In this document: positions 9,059 to 17,467 of the stretch, one piece after another
Layout of the letters: every line of letters starts with the position of its first letter
How positions within the stretch are numbered: position 1 is the first letter of the stretch
NCBI GenBank assembly: GCA_964607765.1
Contig: CAZSNT010000078.1
Coordinates: 1-46,269, forward strand
Reading direction: 5' to 3'
Source: CAZSNT01 sp964607765
Lineage (GTDB): Bacteria; Verrucomicrobiota; Lentisphaeria; Oligosphaerales; JABHEG01
DNA: 46,269 nucleotides
Notes under the pieces: model-generated
What the model saw: only the letters and a program-made list of their open reading frames with translations
The model's database searches: none
What the model was told of the DNA's origin: nothing
Made by a program: the position numbers and the translations under genes

Positions 9059-10579
9059 TCACTTGGCCTGCGCGCGCTTCTTCTTGCGATCGAAGATCGT
9101 CCACGGGCGCGACATGTCGTCGTCGGGCGCCCGGAACACCCAGGGCTTCCAGGTCTCCACGGCCTTCTCCCACTCCGCCAGGGTCCGGGTGGGGTACCAG
9201 GGCGGCCAGCCGTACCGGTTGACATCGTAGCTGGGCTCATTCGCTTCCACCCACGCGTCCACTGTTGATGTCGGGCAGGCGTCGGGAAAGACGCCTTCGG
9301 CTCGGAAAGCGTCACTCACCCCTTCGTCGTCGATCACAGTCTCACGCCAGTTCTGGAGCCCGGCCAGCAGCTCGGCCTTGATCTCGGCATACTCCGGATC
9401 GTCCGCCACGTTGTTGATCTCGTGCGGATCGACACGCAGATCGAACAGCTCGGCCTCCGGCTTGGTCGGCGCGAAGAACGCCGCCTGCTCAGGGGTGAGC
9501 TCGCCTCGCAGGTTCATGGCGTTCATCTCCGCCAGCACGGGATAGGCGCCCTCTTTGTACCAGTTGTACTGACAGTAGGCGCGCTCCGGCATGAGGTTGA
9601 GGATCAGCTTGAAGTCCTTCGAACGGATGGCGCGCATGGCGTCATGGGTCTCGTCCATCTTGTCGCGGGCGGCAAAGACGTACTCGCGCTCTCTGACTTC
9701 CTGTCCGAGCAGGTTCTTGCCGTGCAGCGGCACGGCGGGCGTGATGCCGGCGGCGTCCAGGATCGTGGCGCAGATATCGATGGACATCACCAGGTCGTCA
9801 CTTACCGTTCCCGGGGCGACCGTGCCCGGCCAGCGCATGACCATGGGGATGTGAATGCCGCCGTCGTAGAGGAACTGCTTGCCGCGGATGTGGCAACGCC
9901 CGTGATCCCCGATGAAGAAGACGATTGTGTTCTCGGCCAGTCCCTCGTCTTCGAGGCGTTGCAGCAGCGCGCCGATCTGACGGTCCACCAGTTGCATGGA
10001 TTCCAGGCCATTGGCCCAGTCGCGACGCACCAGCGGCGTGTCCGGGTAGTACGGGGGCAATTCCACATCGGCGGGGTCGATGGGGCGGATGGGATCGCGG
10101 TCCCAGGCCCGGTGTGTGCCGCCGAAGGTGATGCGGGCGAAGAACGGCTGATCCGGCTCGCGCTCGGACCAGTCGTCGCCCATGAAGAGCTCGAGCCGTT
10201 TGTTCGGCTCAAAGTTGCAGTCCGTCTTCCAGCTCATCAGTGCCGTGAAATAGCCGGCTTCCTGGAACAGGTGCGGGACCGGCTTGATGCCGTGGGGAAG
10301 TGGTTGCTTGTTGTGCTCCCGGTGTTGGTTGGCCCGGATGTAGTTCTGGTGGAAGCCAGTCATCATGGCGGAACGTGAGGCGGAGCAGACGGGCGCGGTG
10401 GTGAATGCCCGGGTGAACCGGATTCCCTCCGTCGCGAGCCTGTCAACGTGCGGCGTGTGGATGCCCGACGTACCGTAGCAGGACAGATCCGGACACCAGT
10501 CCTCGATCGTGATCCAGAGGATATTCGGACGTGCGGCGGTCTGGGATTGACCATTCACGGATGTGGCGGTTTCAGTCAT
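9059..10579 (-). CDS. Type I sulfatase, SGSH (N-sulfoglucosamine sulfohydrolase)-like
   Basis: The 506-residue product carries the type I sulfatase signature: PNILWITIEDW with metal-binding acidic residues near the N-terminus, then CSASR at Cys65, the residue converted to formylglycine. The following TGFHQNYIRANQHREH and GIKPVPHLFQEAGYF are characteristic of the heparan N-sulfatase-like branch. FFIGDHGRCH and RWPG are the usual C-terminal landmarks. No signal peptide is visible, which is unusual beside two exported sulfatases. The start at 10579 (MTETATS) follows an AGGGGAAAG ribosome site; an upstream in-frame ATG at 10711 would add 44 residues of non-family sequence. Cleavage of O- or N-sulfate from a sulfated sugar is family knowledge; the true substrate is not determinable here. 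Confidence 0.93.
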   Translation of the reverse strand: MTETATSVNGQSQTAARPNILWITIEDWCPDLSCYGTSGIHTPHVDRLATEGIRFTRAFTTAPVCSASRSAMMTGFHQNYIRANQHREHNKQPLPHGIKPVPHLFQEAGYFTALMSWKTDCNFEPNKRLELFMGDDWSEREPDQPFFARITFGGTHRAWDRDPIRPIDPADVELPPYYPDTPLVRRDWANGLESMQLVDRQIGALLQRLEDEGLAENTIVFFIGDHGRCHIRGKQFLYDGGIHIPMVMRWPGTVAPGTVSDDLVMSIDICATILDAAGITPAVPLHGKNLLGQEVREREYVFAARDKMDETHDAMRAIRSKDFKLILNLMPERAYCQYNWYKEGAYPVLAEMNAMNLRGELTPEQAAFFAPTKPEAELFDLRVDPHEINNVADDPEYAEIKAELLAGLQNWRETVIDDEGVSDAFRAEGVFPDACPTSTVDAWVEANEPSYDVNRYGWPPWYPTRTLAEWEKAVETWKPWVFRAPDDDMSRPWTIFDRKKKRAQAK

Positions 10580-10772
10580 GATCAGTTCTTTCCCCTGCCT
10601 CGGTTTGCCGGGATGTATTGGGCTAGGCCCTCGGACACTGCCGCGACCACACATGGGGCGAGTAGGCAGACGCATACTGACACAGTTGCCAGCTTCGATC
10701 TCATCATCCAAATCTCCTCATCCCGGGATCCCGTCAGGCGCTATTGGTCCGGCTGCTGGATCAATACCCAAC

Positions 10773-12245
10773 TCAGATTTCCGGCGGCATCCAATCCGGA
10801 ATGCCTCTCACTCGCTTCTGTCGGTCGTACAGCATCTCCATGGGGGCGGGGCCCTCCCACGTGTTGTTCTGATTGATCATGCAGGGGGTCATCGTGCCAT
10901 ACCACTGGAAATGGAGCTTGGCCAACTTCTGCACGACTTCCGGGTACTGAGCAGCCACATCGTGGTCCTCATGCGGGTCACTCCGGATGTCGTAGAGCTC
11001 TCTGCCTACCAGTCGCCAGCGATCCGTTCGCACCGACCACATTTTGTCAGCGGCTTTCCTGGGATCCGTGCCGAGGTTGCCGCGCTGGGTATGGAGAGCG
11101 CGGGGTGCCCATGGCGCGTCGGCATCCTCCAGCAGCGGCAGGAGCGAACGCCCTTCGAGCTTCTGCGCGGCTTGTTCCGCGTCTACTCCCGCAAGCTCAC
11201 AGAATGTCCGGTAAAGATCGATGTGCGCGGTGAGAGCCGGAATATCCCTTCCCTCCTCCAGGTGTCCCTGCCAGAACCAGAAGCAGGGGACATGCACGCC
11301 CCCTTCGTAAGGAGTGCCTTTGCCAGTCTTGTGGCCGGCGTTAAACGCGGTGCTGCCAGGCTTGTGCGGAGCGCCGTTATCGGTCGTAAAGATGACCAGA
11401 GTGTTGTCGAGCATCTCCCATTCGTTCAGCTTCGCCATCATCAAACCGAAATTGTCGTCGATGTTCTCGATCATGGCCATGCGCTTGTCGGCTTTGACGC
11501 CGCGATTCGTCATGCGGTCGAGGTCCTCTTTGGGGGCGATCAACGGCGAGTGCGGCGTGTTGGTGGAGATGAAGGCAAAGTACGGCTTACCGGCCCCGTG
11601 CTGAGTTCGCATCCACCCCAGGGCCGCGCGAAAGAAAATGTCGGTGCAGTAGCCTCTGGTCTGCACGATCGTGTCGTTGTGCAGCAGGACCGGATTGAAG
11701 TAGGCGGCCTTATCGCCTTTGCCTTGGTTCGGGGGGAAGTCGGCGTGGAACTTGTTGCCCTCGCCCCTCTGCCCGATTCCGCCGGCGCCGTGCATCAACA
11801 CCTCCGAGAAGCCGCGATTACCGGGGCGGTGAGGTCCCAAATCGCCCAGGTGCCACTTGCCGAAAATGCCGGTCGCATAGCCGCCCTTCCGGAGCAGTTC
11901 AGGGAAGAGGGTCAGGTCCAGAGCCAGGCGCTCCATGCCGCTGTGCGTGGCGGTCACGGCACCGCGGAACTCGTGGGCGCCGGTAAGAATGGCCGCTCGC
12001 GTCGGCGAGCAGTTGGGGCTCACGTAGTAGTTGGTGAAGCGCAGCGACTTCCCGGCAAACGCGTCGATGTGCGGAGTTCGCAGATAGGGGTGCCCCATAT
12101 ACGACAGGTTCATCCCCTGATCGTCGGTCATGATGAAAACGATGTTTGGTCGGGTGTTCCTCAACGATCCCCCCTTTACTGTGCCTGACAGCAGGGGCGA
12201 CAGCAACGTGACTAATCCGAGTGCGATTCTGCAGAAGGAGGTCAT
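10773..12245 (-). CDS. Exported type I sulfatase (arylsulfatase family)
   Basis: A 490-residue sulfatase with a signal peptide (about residues 1-25, a hydrophobic core LVTLLSPLLSG). The metal site RPNIVFIMTDDQ is followed by the formylglycine motif CSPTR (Cys79) and GKWHLGDLGPHRPGNRGF, the usual substrate-pocket segment. VIFTTDNGAPH supplies the second metal-binding Asp-Asn pair. The ATG is preceded by GGAG. It lies 193 bp from the downstream SGSH-like sulfatase and 121 bp from the upstream one, all on the same strand, so a loose three-sulfatase cluster is likely. The enzyme should act in the periplasm or outside the cell on a sulfated saccharide; activity needs oxidation of Cys79 by a maturation enzyme. 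Confidence 0.93.
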   Translation of the reverse strand: MTSFCRIALGLVTLLSPLLSGTVKGGSLRNTRPNIVFIMTDDQGMNLSYMGHPYLRTPHIDAFAGKSLRFTNYYVSPNCSPTRAAILTGAHEFRGAVTATHSGMERLALDLTLFPELLRKGGYATGIFGKWHLGDLGPHRPGNRGFSEVLMHGAGGIGQRGEGNKFHADFPPNQGKGDKAAYFNPVLLHNDTIVQTRGYCTDIFFRAALGWMRTQHGAGKPYFAFISTNTPHSPLIAPKEDLDRMTNRGVKADKRMAMIENIDDNFGLMMAKLNEWEMLDNTLVIFTTDNGAPHKPGSTAFNAGHKTGKGTPYEGGVHVPCFWFWQGHLEEGRDIPALTAHIDLYRTFCELAGVDAEQAAQKLEGRSLLPLLEDADAPWAPRALHTQRGNLGTDPRKAADKMWSVRTDRWRLVGRELYDIRSDPHEDHDVAAQYPEVVQKLAKLHFQWYGTMTPCMINQNNTWEGPAPMEMLYDRQKRVRGIPDWMPPEI

Positions 12246-12366
12246 GGGGTTACTCCAAATCCCTCTTTGGCTGGGCCGTGCCTCTCCGCGTGCTTCCTGC
12301 TGCCTGCGGGGGCCGGGGAGGCGTTCTTCCTGGGCAACCGTTCGAGGTCCTGCATCGGAACGACGC

Positions 12367-13902
12367 CTACCTCTTGCCAGCTGGGACGATGGTCGATTCG
12401 CCAGTGGTGAATATGCGGATGTGGGCCTTGAGCATGGCCTTCATTCGTGATCCGTGCTCGGGGTGGTTTACCAGGTTCCTTGTTTCGTCTTCGCTCGGGT
12501 TCTCCCGCAGATTGTAGAGCTCGACGGGGGTGACATCCGTGGGATCCTGCTCTTTGCCCTTCTTGTTGCTCGCCATGATGAGTTTCCAGTCGCCTTCCCG
12601 CAGGGCGTACCAGGGCGCCTTGCCGCCGCGGTGGAGCAGGTAGCGGTGGCGCTCAGCTGCTGGTTGGCCGGAAAACAGTGGCAGGAGGCTCGTGGCATCC
12701 TTTACCAGATCGCGCGTGACCGGCTGACCGGCCAGGGCAGCGATGGTGGGCATGACGTCGTGCGACACGATCGGCTCATGGCACTCAGTGCCGGGCCTGA
12801 TGACACCGGGCCACGACGCGATGAAGGGGACACGATGGCCGCCTTCATGGATGGCGCCTTTGTGTCCGCGTCGGCCGTTGCTGGTGTCGTGACCGGCCTT
12901 GGTGATGGCCGGATCAAGTGTGAGGCCGCCGTTGTCGGACGTGAAGATGAGCAACGTGTTGTCGTATGCACCGGTCTTCCTCAGTGCTTTGACGATCATG
13001 CCAACCTGAATGTCCAGCTCGCGGATCATGTCGCCGTGGGGACCGGGCGTGCTGCCGGCGATTGGTTCGCCGTCCAGTGCCTTTGGCGGCGTGTGCGGCA
13101 CGTGCACGGCCTGGCTGCAGAAGTACATGTAGAACGGCTTGCCCGGTGCCTCGGCAGCGCGCCGCTCGATGTAGGCGACGGCCTTGCCGGCGATGAGTGG
13201 ACCGGCCCGCGTGGGATCCCAGTTGGAGTCGCCGACCCCCGTGTACCGTTTCCGGGTCTTAGCCAGGTTCTTGGGGTCGCCCTTCACACGGTGTCCGTAG
13301 GCATAGCCGCTTTGCTCGATGCTGACCGTGGCCATGACGGAGTCCGGCCCCATCTTCAGCCACTGCTTGTTTTCGTAGGCGGCATAGGGCCAGCTCTGAA
13401 TGCCCTGCGGCAGTTCGCAGGCGTAGTCGAAACCGTGGTCCAGGGCGCCGCCGTCCATGACCGTGAAGTCGGCGTCCTTCTTGGTCTTCCACCCCCCGCC
13501 AAGCCCCCATTTGCCGAAGAACGACGTGTGGTACCCACCTTTGCGCGCAAGCTCGGCACTGGTAGCTAAGTTGCCAATGATGCCGCTCTTACTGCAGGGC
13601 GACCAGACCGCATAGCTGTAGTTGCGGTGGGAGTAGTTGCCGGTGAGCATGGCGAAGCGGGTGGGCGCGCAGAGCGATCCCGGCGAGTGCGCATCGCTGA
13701 AGCGCATGCCCTCGGCCACGAGCCGATCCAGGTTGGGTGTCATGACCACCGGCTTTTCCTCTCTGAGACGGCTCTGGTAGAAGCTCAGATCGCCCACGCC
13801 GATGTCATCGGCCATGATCACAACAATGTTGGGTTTGGTCTCGGCGGAAGCCTGGGCCGCGAGCAGCAACACAGAAATGAGCGCGTGCAGGTGTTTGGTC
13901 AT
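12367..13902 (-). CDS. Exported type I sulfatase (arylsulfatase A-like)
   Basis: A 511-residue sulfatase with a clean signal peptide (residues 1-20, ending AQASA). KPNIVVIMADDIG gives the first metal site, CAPTR (Cys78) the formylglycine motif, GKWGLGGGW the pocket loop, and LIFTSDNGG the second metal site. The C-terminal KAPWYALREGDWKL is typical of the arylsulfatase A-like subgroup. A GAGGAAG ribosome site precedes the ATG. It is the first of three sulfatase genes running leftward. Upstream lie a strong hairpin (13974-14034) and a copy of the 35-bp motif (14221), which may belong to its control region. Confidence 0.93.
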   Translation of the reverse strand: MTKHLHALISVLLLAAQASAETKPNIVVIMADDIGVGDLSFYQSRLREEKPVVMTPNLDRLVAEGMRFSDAHSPGSLCAPTRFAMLTGNYSHRNYSYAVWSPCSKSGIIGNLATSAELARKGGYHTSFFGKWGLGGGWKTKKDADFTVMDGGALDHGFDYACELPQGIQSWPYAAYENKQWLKMGPDSVMATVSIEQSGYAYGHRVKGDPKNLAKTRKRYTGVGDSNWDPTRAGPLIAGKAVAYIERRAAEAPGKPFYMYFCSQAVHVPHTPPKALDGEPIAGSTPGPHGDMIRELDIQVGMIVKALRKTGAYDNTLLIFTSDNGGLTLDPAITKAGHDTSNGRRGHKGAIHEGGHRVPFIASWPGVIRPGTECHEPIVSHDVMPTIAALAGQPVTRDLVKDATSLLPLFSGQPAAERHRYLLHRGGKAPWYALREGDWKLIMASNKKGKEQDPTDVTPVELYNLRENPSEDETRNLVNHPEHGSRMKAMLKAHIRIFTTGESTIVPAGKR

Positions 13903-13973
13903 GGCTTACTTCCTCAATCTTGGTCGCCTTATGGCTTTGCACTATTTATGTGTGACACACAGCCCAACACTCT

Positions 13974-14034
13974 GTCCCACACCTTGTCCCGCACCTCAAT
14001 CGATTGGAACTCGGTGCGGGACAAGGTGCGGGAC
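13974..14034. repeat. 22-bp inverted repeat with tandem-unit arms
   Basis: Arms at 13974-13995 and 14013-14034 are complementary at 21 of 22 positions around a 17-nt loop. The right arm is a tandem of GGTGCGGGAC with AA between copies. It lies 72 bp upstream of the sulfatase start, so it could be an mRNA-leader hairpin or a dispersed element. There is no T-run to make it a simple terminator. Confidence 0.85.
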
Positions 14035-14220
14035 GGAGGGTGCTTCCACCGTCGTCCATGCAAATAATCAAAAGCCTTCTGCGACCTCGGTCCTCAAAGG
14101 GGACAAACATCACAGCCTGGCCTGTCAGGCATGTCACTCATCTCCTGCGTGAGCCGCGGTCACGGTCCGCTCATCATTCAGCCCTCAGCCGGCACAGTGG
14201 GCCCACCGGGCACGGCTTCA

Positions 14221-14255
14221 ATCACTCTTTCGCATCCGGAACCCGGATTGGGACA
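14221..14255 (-). promoter_or_regulatory. Conserved 35-bp ATCA/TTCGCA/ATTGGGACA motif, site 2
   Basis: It has the three conserved blocks at the same spacing as sites 1 and 3. It shares an additional TTCA immediately 5' with site 3 (TTCAATCA in both). It is 319 bp from the sulfatase start at 13902 and directly abuts the RhuM-like remnant, so which gene it serves is unclear. Confidence 0.5.
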
Positions 14256-14258
14256 CGG

Positions 14259-14582
14259 ATGTCGTCTCTGTGGTTGACTCAACGCGGATTGGGGGAGCTG
14301 TTCGCGGTCGAAGTTCCGGCCGTCAGCGAACATCTGGCCAACATATTCGGGTCCGGCGAGCTACGCCGGGAAGCAACTGTTTCCATTTTGGAAACGGTTC
14401 GGCTTGAGGGAACGCGCAGGGTGCGGAGGAAGCTGGAGCACTACAACTTGGATGCCATCATTGCCGTTGGTTATCGGGTAAACAGCCACCAGGCAACGCA
14501 GTTCCGCATTTGGGCGACACTCAACCGCCCAGCACATCAATGCCATCAGCAACCGCCTGAGTCTTCGGCCTCCCCAGCGTGA
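14259..14582 (+). pseudogene. Truncated RhuM-family gene remnant
   Basis: Translation from the ATG at 14259 gives LWLTQRGLGELF, SEHLANIFGSGELR and then HYNLDAIIAVGYRVNS and TQFRIWAT. These are the successive conserved blocks of the RhuM (virulence RhuM / Fic-associated DNA-binding) family in the right order and spacing. The match covers only about 85 codons. The N-terminal strand region before the WLTQ block and everything after FRIWAT (normally two thirds of the protein) are missing, replaced by an unrelated tail that stops at 14582. It is the only gene in this part on the plus strand. I read it as a decayed fragment of a horizontally acquired gene. A short functional derivative is less likely. 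Confidence 0.75.
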
Positions 14583-14659
14583 CTCCGCCTGTGTCTTCCC
14601 AGGTACTCATGTTAGGCCGGCCGGTGTTGCGGTGTCACACGGAGCCCATCGCCATCCTG

Positions 14660-17467
14660 TCACAGCTCTTCCGCGAGTTCGATGTCGATAAGACGAAACA
14701 TGCCGCCGGGGATGTCGATGGTGGTGGAAACCGTTTCGCCGGTCAGCAGGTCGGTCATGCGCACAGGTGTCACGGTGTGGGACTGCACACGGGCGGTCCT
14801 CGCCTTGGGGTTGATGTAGCCGCTGTCGATCAAGGTCAGGCGCAGGCGCTTCGGGGCGGTCTGAGCACAGACCCAGGCGACGTCGCCCGTCACCGTGAGC
14901 GGGAGCTTCTTTGCGGACTCCGCAATGTCTCTTTCGACGGTCCTGTAGTACTCGTCCGCCGCGTAGGTCCGGCCGCCGTCGGCCGAGTAGTAGTTCCTGC
15001 CGTCGGTGATGTACTCCTTCATGATGCTCTTGTAGAGCGGGTGCAGGTGGTCGGTGAGCTTGCCGCGCGGCGCGGCCGAAGCGGCGAACTTGCCGTTCTG
15101 CGGCGGCGTGATCAGGACCACGCCGTTCGGATACGGCGGCAGGAAATCGAGACGCCGCTCCTTCACGCCCGCGGCGTAGCGCGAGAAATCCCAGTCGGTG
15201 ACCGGCGCGGCCGGCCAGGTGCCGTTCATGCGGCTGAAGACCATTCTCCGGTCTTTCTCTCTCTCGGCATCGAAGAACGTGAGCCACTTGACGTTGTTGC
15301 CTTCTTCCAGGTACTCGGAGTCCGGCTCCCTCATCCCCAGATGGACGGGCGAAATGCTGACGATCTCGGAGCGCTTGGGCACGTAGATGACGCCCCTGGC
15401 GATCAGCTCCCAGAGCAGACTCATGTAGTCCTGGTCCACGACCGCGTGGTTCATGATGTACTGGGCGCCGCAGGAAATGCTGTAGATCATGTTGCGCAGG
15501 AAATGGCTGGGGATACGCTGGTGGCAGTGTTTGCGCAGGCCGTTGTAGCTTGCGTTGTCGCGCACGGCACGCGAACCCCAACTGTCCGTGGCGCCGCTGC
15601 ACCAGATGCCCATGCGCCCCGCCACACTCAGGTCTGGAAACTTGCTGCCTGTCTCTTCGAGGGCGGGAACAAACACATCGGAGAATTCGCCGGAGAGGAT
15701 CCTGCCGTACATGGGCAGGTAGGCGATGGACTGCCAGCAGTCGCCCTTGGACCGGACGTAGAACTTCGCGTTCCTGTTCCGGGCGTGGGCGGCGATCGGG
15801 TAGAACAGGTTCTCCAGGGCGTACTCGAAGTGGACGCTGGTGTCGCCCATCTCCGGGTAGATCATGACGGTACTCTTCTCCTTGGCGTGGAGGGCATCCA
15901 AGATCCGCCGAGTGGTTGCCGGCTCGTACATGAACGGGTCGTTGCCGTGCCCACCCCAGTAGCAGATGCCCGGGTAGCCTTCTGACTGCGCCGTCATGGA
16001 CTCGACGATCTCGTCCGGCCTCAGCGTGTACTTCATCCGCCGGTCGCGTTTGTTCCGGTAGATTTCGTTCGTGAAGAGATACTCCCCGTCCGGCCCCCTC
16101 CTCTCGCGCCAGCTGCGCTCCTGCTTGTCCACCTTCGCCATTCTCAGGAAGACGGGGTTGTCGAACGTGCTGGTGAGTTCCTCGTAGAGGGAGCGCGTGG
16201 AGTCCGTTATCTGTTCCGACATCAGATAGACTGTCTGTGACTTGCGCCGGCCCTCCGGCGGGGTGAAGTCCTGCAATTGCTTCCTGAGTTGTGCGGACTC
16301 CGCAAGAATGCCCGTGATCTTCCCGGGCGGGACGAGGCCGCGGTAGGCCTGTTTCCAGGCGGGGTTGGTGGGATCGATGACGTGCACGCAACTGCCGCCA
16401 CTCTGTGCGCTGGCCAGAATGACTCGGCTGTTGGTCGGGTCGCGCCACATGTCGTTGTACGAGCACTTGGTGTCGATCACTTCCACGCCGTCCGTGCCCA
16501 GGTCCGGCGGAACGATGAGCATGTGGTTGCCGTACTTGACCAGGTACCTGTAGCCGTCGCCGTCGGGGATGACCACCGGCTCGCCGTTGCGGTAACCGGA
16601 CCCGAGCGTCCTCGTGAACTCACTCATCTTGAACGCCTCGACCTCCCCGGTCTCGGGGAAATAGCGGTACATGCGGCAGGTCTTGAAGTCCTTGGCCGTG
16701 CCGGCGATTACTTCATGAATGCCGTCCCCGTCCGGATCGCAGACCTGGAACGAACCGATGCGCTGGTTCACGATCTCGCGAGGCGGGTGGAACGACTGGA
16801 AGGGCTTGTCGGCCAGCGGCTCGAACAGGTAGAAGTGGCCGATGCGCTGGTTCAGGGCGATCAGCCCGTTCACGACCAGCATGTCGGTCCCGTCCGATCG
16901 CGGCACGCGGCGAATGAAGTTGGCAATGTGCCGGTGCTTCGGGGGCAGTGTCTTTCCGCCCGGCCGGCCCCACGGCAGTTCCTTGGAGTAGGTCGAAGAC
17001 GGAATGGTCTTGACCCGCCGCCCCTGCCCGGTGAGATAGTAGATGCTCAGATCGTACCCCCCACACACGACGTAGGGTCTGCCGTCCTTGCGAACTACGC
17101 AGACCGCGTTCATGGGGGCGACAGTCGGCCTGAACGTCCACAGCAGCTTGCCACCCGCGTTCAGGCAGTAGACCGCGCCATCGGCGTTTGCGGCCAGGAT
17201 TTCGTCGTTGCCGTCCCCCGTGATATCTTCGCACCACAGATCGTGATTGAAGTACCCCGAGAGCTCGTTCCTCCAGAGGACCTCGCCCTCGTAGGTGATT
17301 GCCAGGACGGTCCCTTCGTAGCTACTGGCGATGATGCGGGACGCGCCGCTGGTCCGGGCCGTTCTGACTTTGGAGATCGTCAACCCTGTCTCGATGCTCA
17401 CAAGCGGATTGCCCGCGGCGCAGAGCGCGGCTGCCTGAAGCGCCGCGGTGAGAGCTGCTGTTCTCAT
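14660..17467 (-). CDS. Large exported beta-propeller protein, possibly lambda-carrageenase-like (GH150)
   Basis: A 935-residue product with a signal peptide (MRTAALTAALQAAALCAAG). Residues about 20-330 form propeller-like repeats with calcium-type DxDGDG loops (DITGDGNDEI, VCDPDGDGIHEV). The large C-terminal part (about 370-930) contains GICYWGGHGNDPFMYEP and many aromatic residues and has no motif I can assign with certainty. An N-terminal propeller in a secreted protein of about 940 residues is the architecture known for GH150 lambda-carrageenase, which makes that a reasonable candidate, but I cannot confirm it by eye. The start ATG overlaps the GH95 stop by 4 bp (17464-17467); longer upstream starts would run deep into GH95. 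It ends the six-gene minus-strand unit. Confidence 0.75.
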   Translation of the reverse strand: MRTAALTAALQAAALCAAGNPLVSIETGLTISKVRTARTSGASRIIASSYEGTVLAITYEGEVLWRNELSGYFNHDLWCEDITGDGNDEILAANADGAVYCLNAGGKLLWTFRPTVAPMNAVCVVRKDGRPYVVCGGYDLSIYYLTGQGRRVKTIPSSTYSKELPWGRPGGKTLPPKHRHIANFIRRVPRSDGTDMLVVNGLIALNQRIGHFYLFEPLADKPFQSFHPPREIVNQRIGSFQVCDPDGDGIHEVIAGTAKDFKTCRMYRYFPETGEVEAFKMSEFTRTLGSGYRNGEPVVIPDGDGYRYLVKYGNHMLIVPPDLGTDGVEVIDTKCSYNDMWRDPTNSRVILASAQSGGSCVHVIDPTNPAWKQAYRGLVPPGKITGILAESAQLRKQLQDFTPPEGRRKSQTVYLMSEQITDSTRSLYEELTSTFDNPVFLRMAKVDKQERSWRERRGPDGEYLFTNEIYRNKRDRRMKYTLRPDEIVESMTAQSEGYPGICYWGGHGNDPFMYEPATTRRILDALHAKEKSTVMIYPEMGDTSVHFEYALENLFYPIAAHARNRNAKFYVRSKGDCWQSIAYLPMYGRILSGEFSDVFVPALEETGSKFPDLSVAGRMGIWCSGATDSWGSRAVRDNASYNGLRKHCHQRIPSHFLRNMIYSISCGAQYIMNHAVVDQDYMSLLWELIARGVIYVPKRSEIVSISPVHLGMREPDSEYLEEGNNVKWLTFFDAEREKDRRMVFSRMNGTWPAAPVTDWDFSRYAAGVKERRLDFLPPYPNGVVLITPPQNGKFAASAAPRGKLTDHLHPLYKSIMKEYITDGRNYYSADGGRTYAADEYYRTVERDIAESAKKLPLTVTGDVAWVCAQTAPKRLRLTLIDSGYINPKARTARVQSHTVTPVRMTDLLTGETVSTTIDIPGGMFRLIDIELAEEL

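Larger units (their letters stand above)
13903..14258. other. Intergenic region with hairpin and 35-bp motif
   Basis: This gap, between the sulfatase start and the RhuM remnant, contains the inverted repeat at 13974-14034 and the 35-bp motif at 14221-14255. The open frame that runs through it into the RhuM fragment shows no family similarity before about 14259. Confidence 0.6.

Noticed and set aside
13974..14034. Rho-independent terminator
   Set aside because: The stem is strong, but neither strand has a following T-run, and it lies upstream of the sulfatase rather than after a gene.
14607..16466. A 619-codon minus-strand frame within the exported propeller gene
   Set aside because: It lies in another frame of the same strand, is very rich in Arg and Gln, and has no motif. 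The frame used by 14660-17467 has a signal peptide and a 4-bp overlap with GH95.
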